From contig CAMCKH010000010.1 of NCBI GenBank assembly GCA_945875435.1, positions 1 to 38,964 on the forward strand: a stretch of DNA of 38,964 nucleotides. The letters are read 5' to 3'. This stretch comes from an uncultured Erysipelotrichaceae bacterium (GTDB lineage: Bacteria > Bacillota_I > Bacilli_A > Erysipelotrichales > Erysipelotrichaceae). This document shows, in pieces, positions 38,897-38,964 of this stretch; position 1 is the first letter of the stretch; each line of letters begins with the position of its first letter. The translations under genes and the position numbers were made by a program. The notes beneath the pieces were generated by a model. That model was not told where the DNA came from. It ran no database searches and worked only from the letters and a program-made list of their open reading frames with translations.

Positions 38897-38964
<68 letters not shown>

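Overview
The window is AT-rich and densely coding, with genes touching or overlapping by 1-29 bp. It looks like a reduced-genome, Gram-positive-type bacterium of the Bacilli/Mollicutes neighbourhood (an RF39-, Acholeplasma- or Izemoplasma-like lineage is my guess). Supporting this are the rpmH-rnpA-yidC-khpB block, a T-box leader on pheST, RNase Y-YmdB, long-form HPF, a C-terminally short SecA, a DUF2779 protein and a Ca-type P-ATPase. The code is standard: prfB is intact, and several genes (the second COG0523 gene, dusB, cls, comFC) end in TGA.

Layout. 1-3313 (+): four overlapping genes, namely a truncated COG0523 metallochaperone GTPase with a His/Cys-rich repeat, a second COG0523 GTPase with a YcgQ-like C-terminus, UppP, and a CcdA-thioredoxin fusion. 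3364-3786 (+): an orphan HTH-like protein. 3867-5869 (-): rpmH-rnpA-yidC-khpB. 6011-9093 (-): a membrane-anchored protein of unknown function and an LCP-PASTA cell-envelope protein. 9107-12729 (-): cls, a small ORF, hslO, dusB. 12846-19711 (-): a Phe T-box leader, pheS, pheT, a HerA-like ATPase, a PfkB sugar kinase and two thioredoxin-fold proteins. 19739-21400 (-): an Alg14/Alg13-like glycosyltransferase pair and yebC. 21438-27450 (-): rny, ymdB, a DUF2779 protein, hpf, ptsI. 27555-30987 (-): secA, prfB. 31071-31912 (-): comFC, csp. 31965-34709 (-): a yybP-ykoY manganese riboswitch and its P-type ATPase. 34767-36199 (-): an S66 peptidase, yceD and rpmF. 36229-37755 (+): tmcAL, dps. 37794-38216 (-): a flavodoxin. 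38324-38964 (+): an array of seven tRNAs, the last cut by the window edge.

Themes. The genes cover translation (ribosomal proteins, PheRS, RF2, HPF, tRNA modification, tRNAs), membrane insertion and secretion (YidC, KhpB, SecA), RNA turnover (RNase Y, YmdB, RnpA), metal homeostasis (COG0523 proteins, Mn riboswitch with ATPase, Dps) and extracytoplasmic thiol redox (CcdA-Trx, lipoprotein Trx, CPHC mini-thioredoxin, Hsp33).

No CRISPR array, prophage, insertion sequence or replication origin was seen. There is no gene-free stretch over 300 bases; the longest, about 230 bases at 19511-19738, is the T-box leader. The least expected signals are: a TCGCAA/TTGCGA hexamer recurring about 50 times in several codon registers; promoters placing -10 boxes 6-7 nt from start codons; terminator hairpins that abut the next start codon; and the Mn riboswitch, which identifies the likely job of the P-type ATPase.
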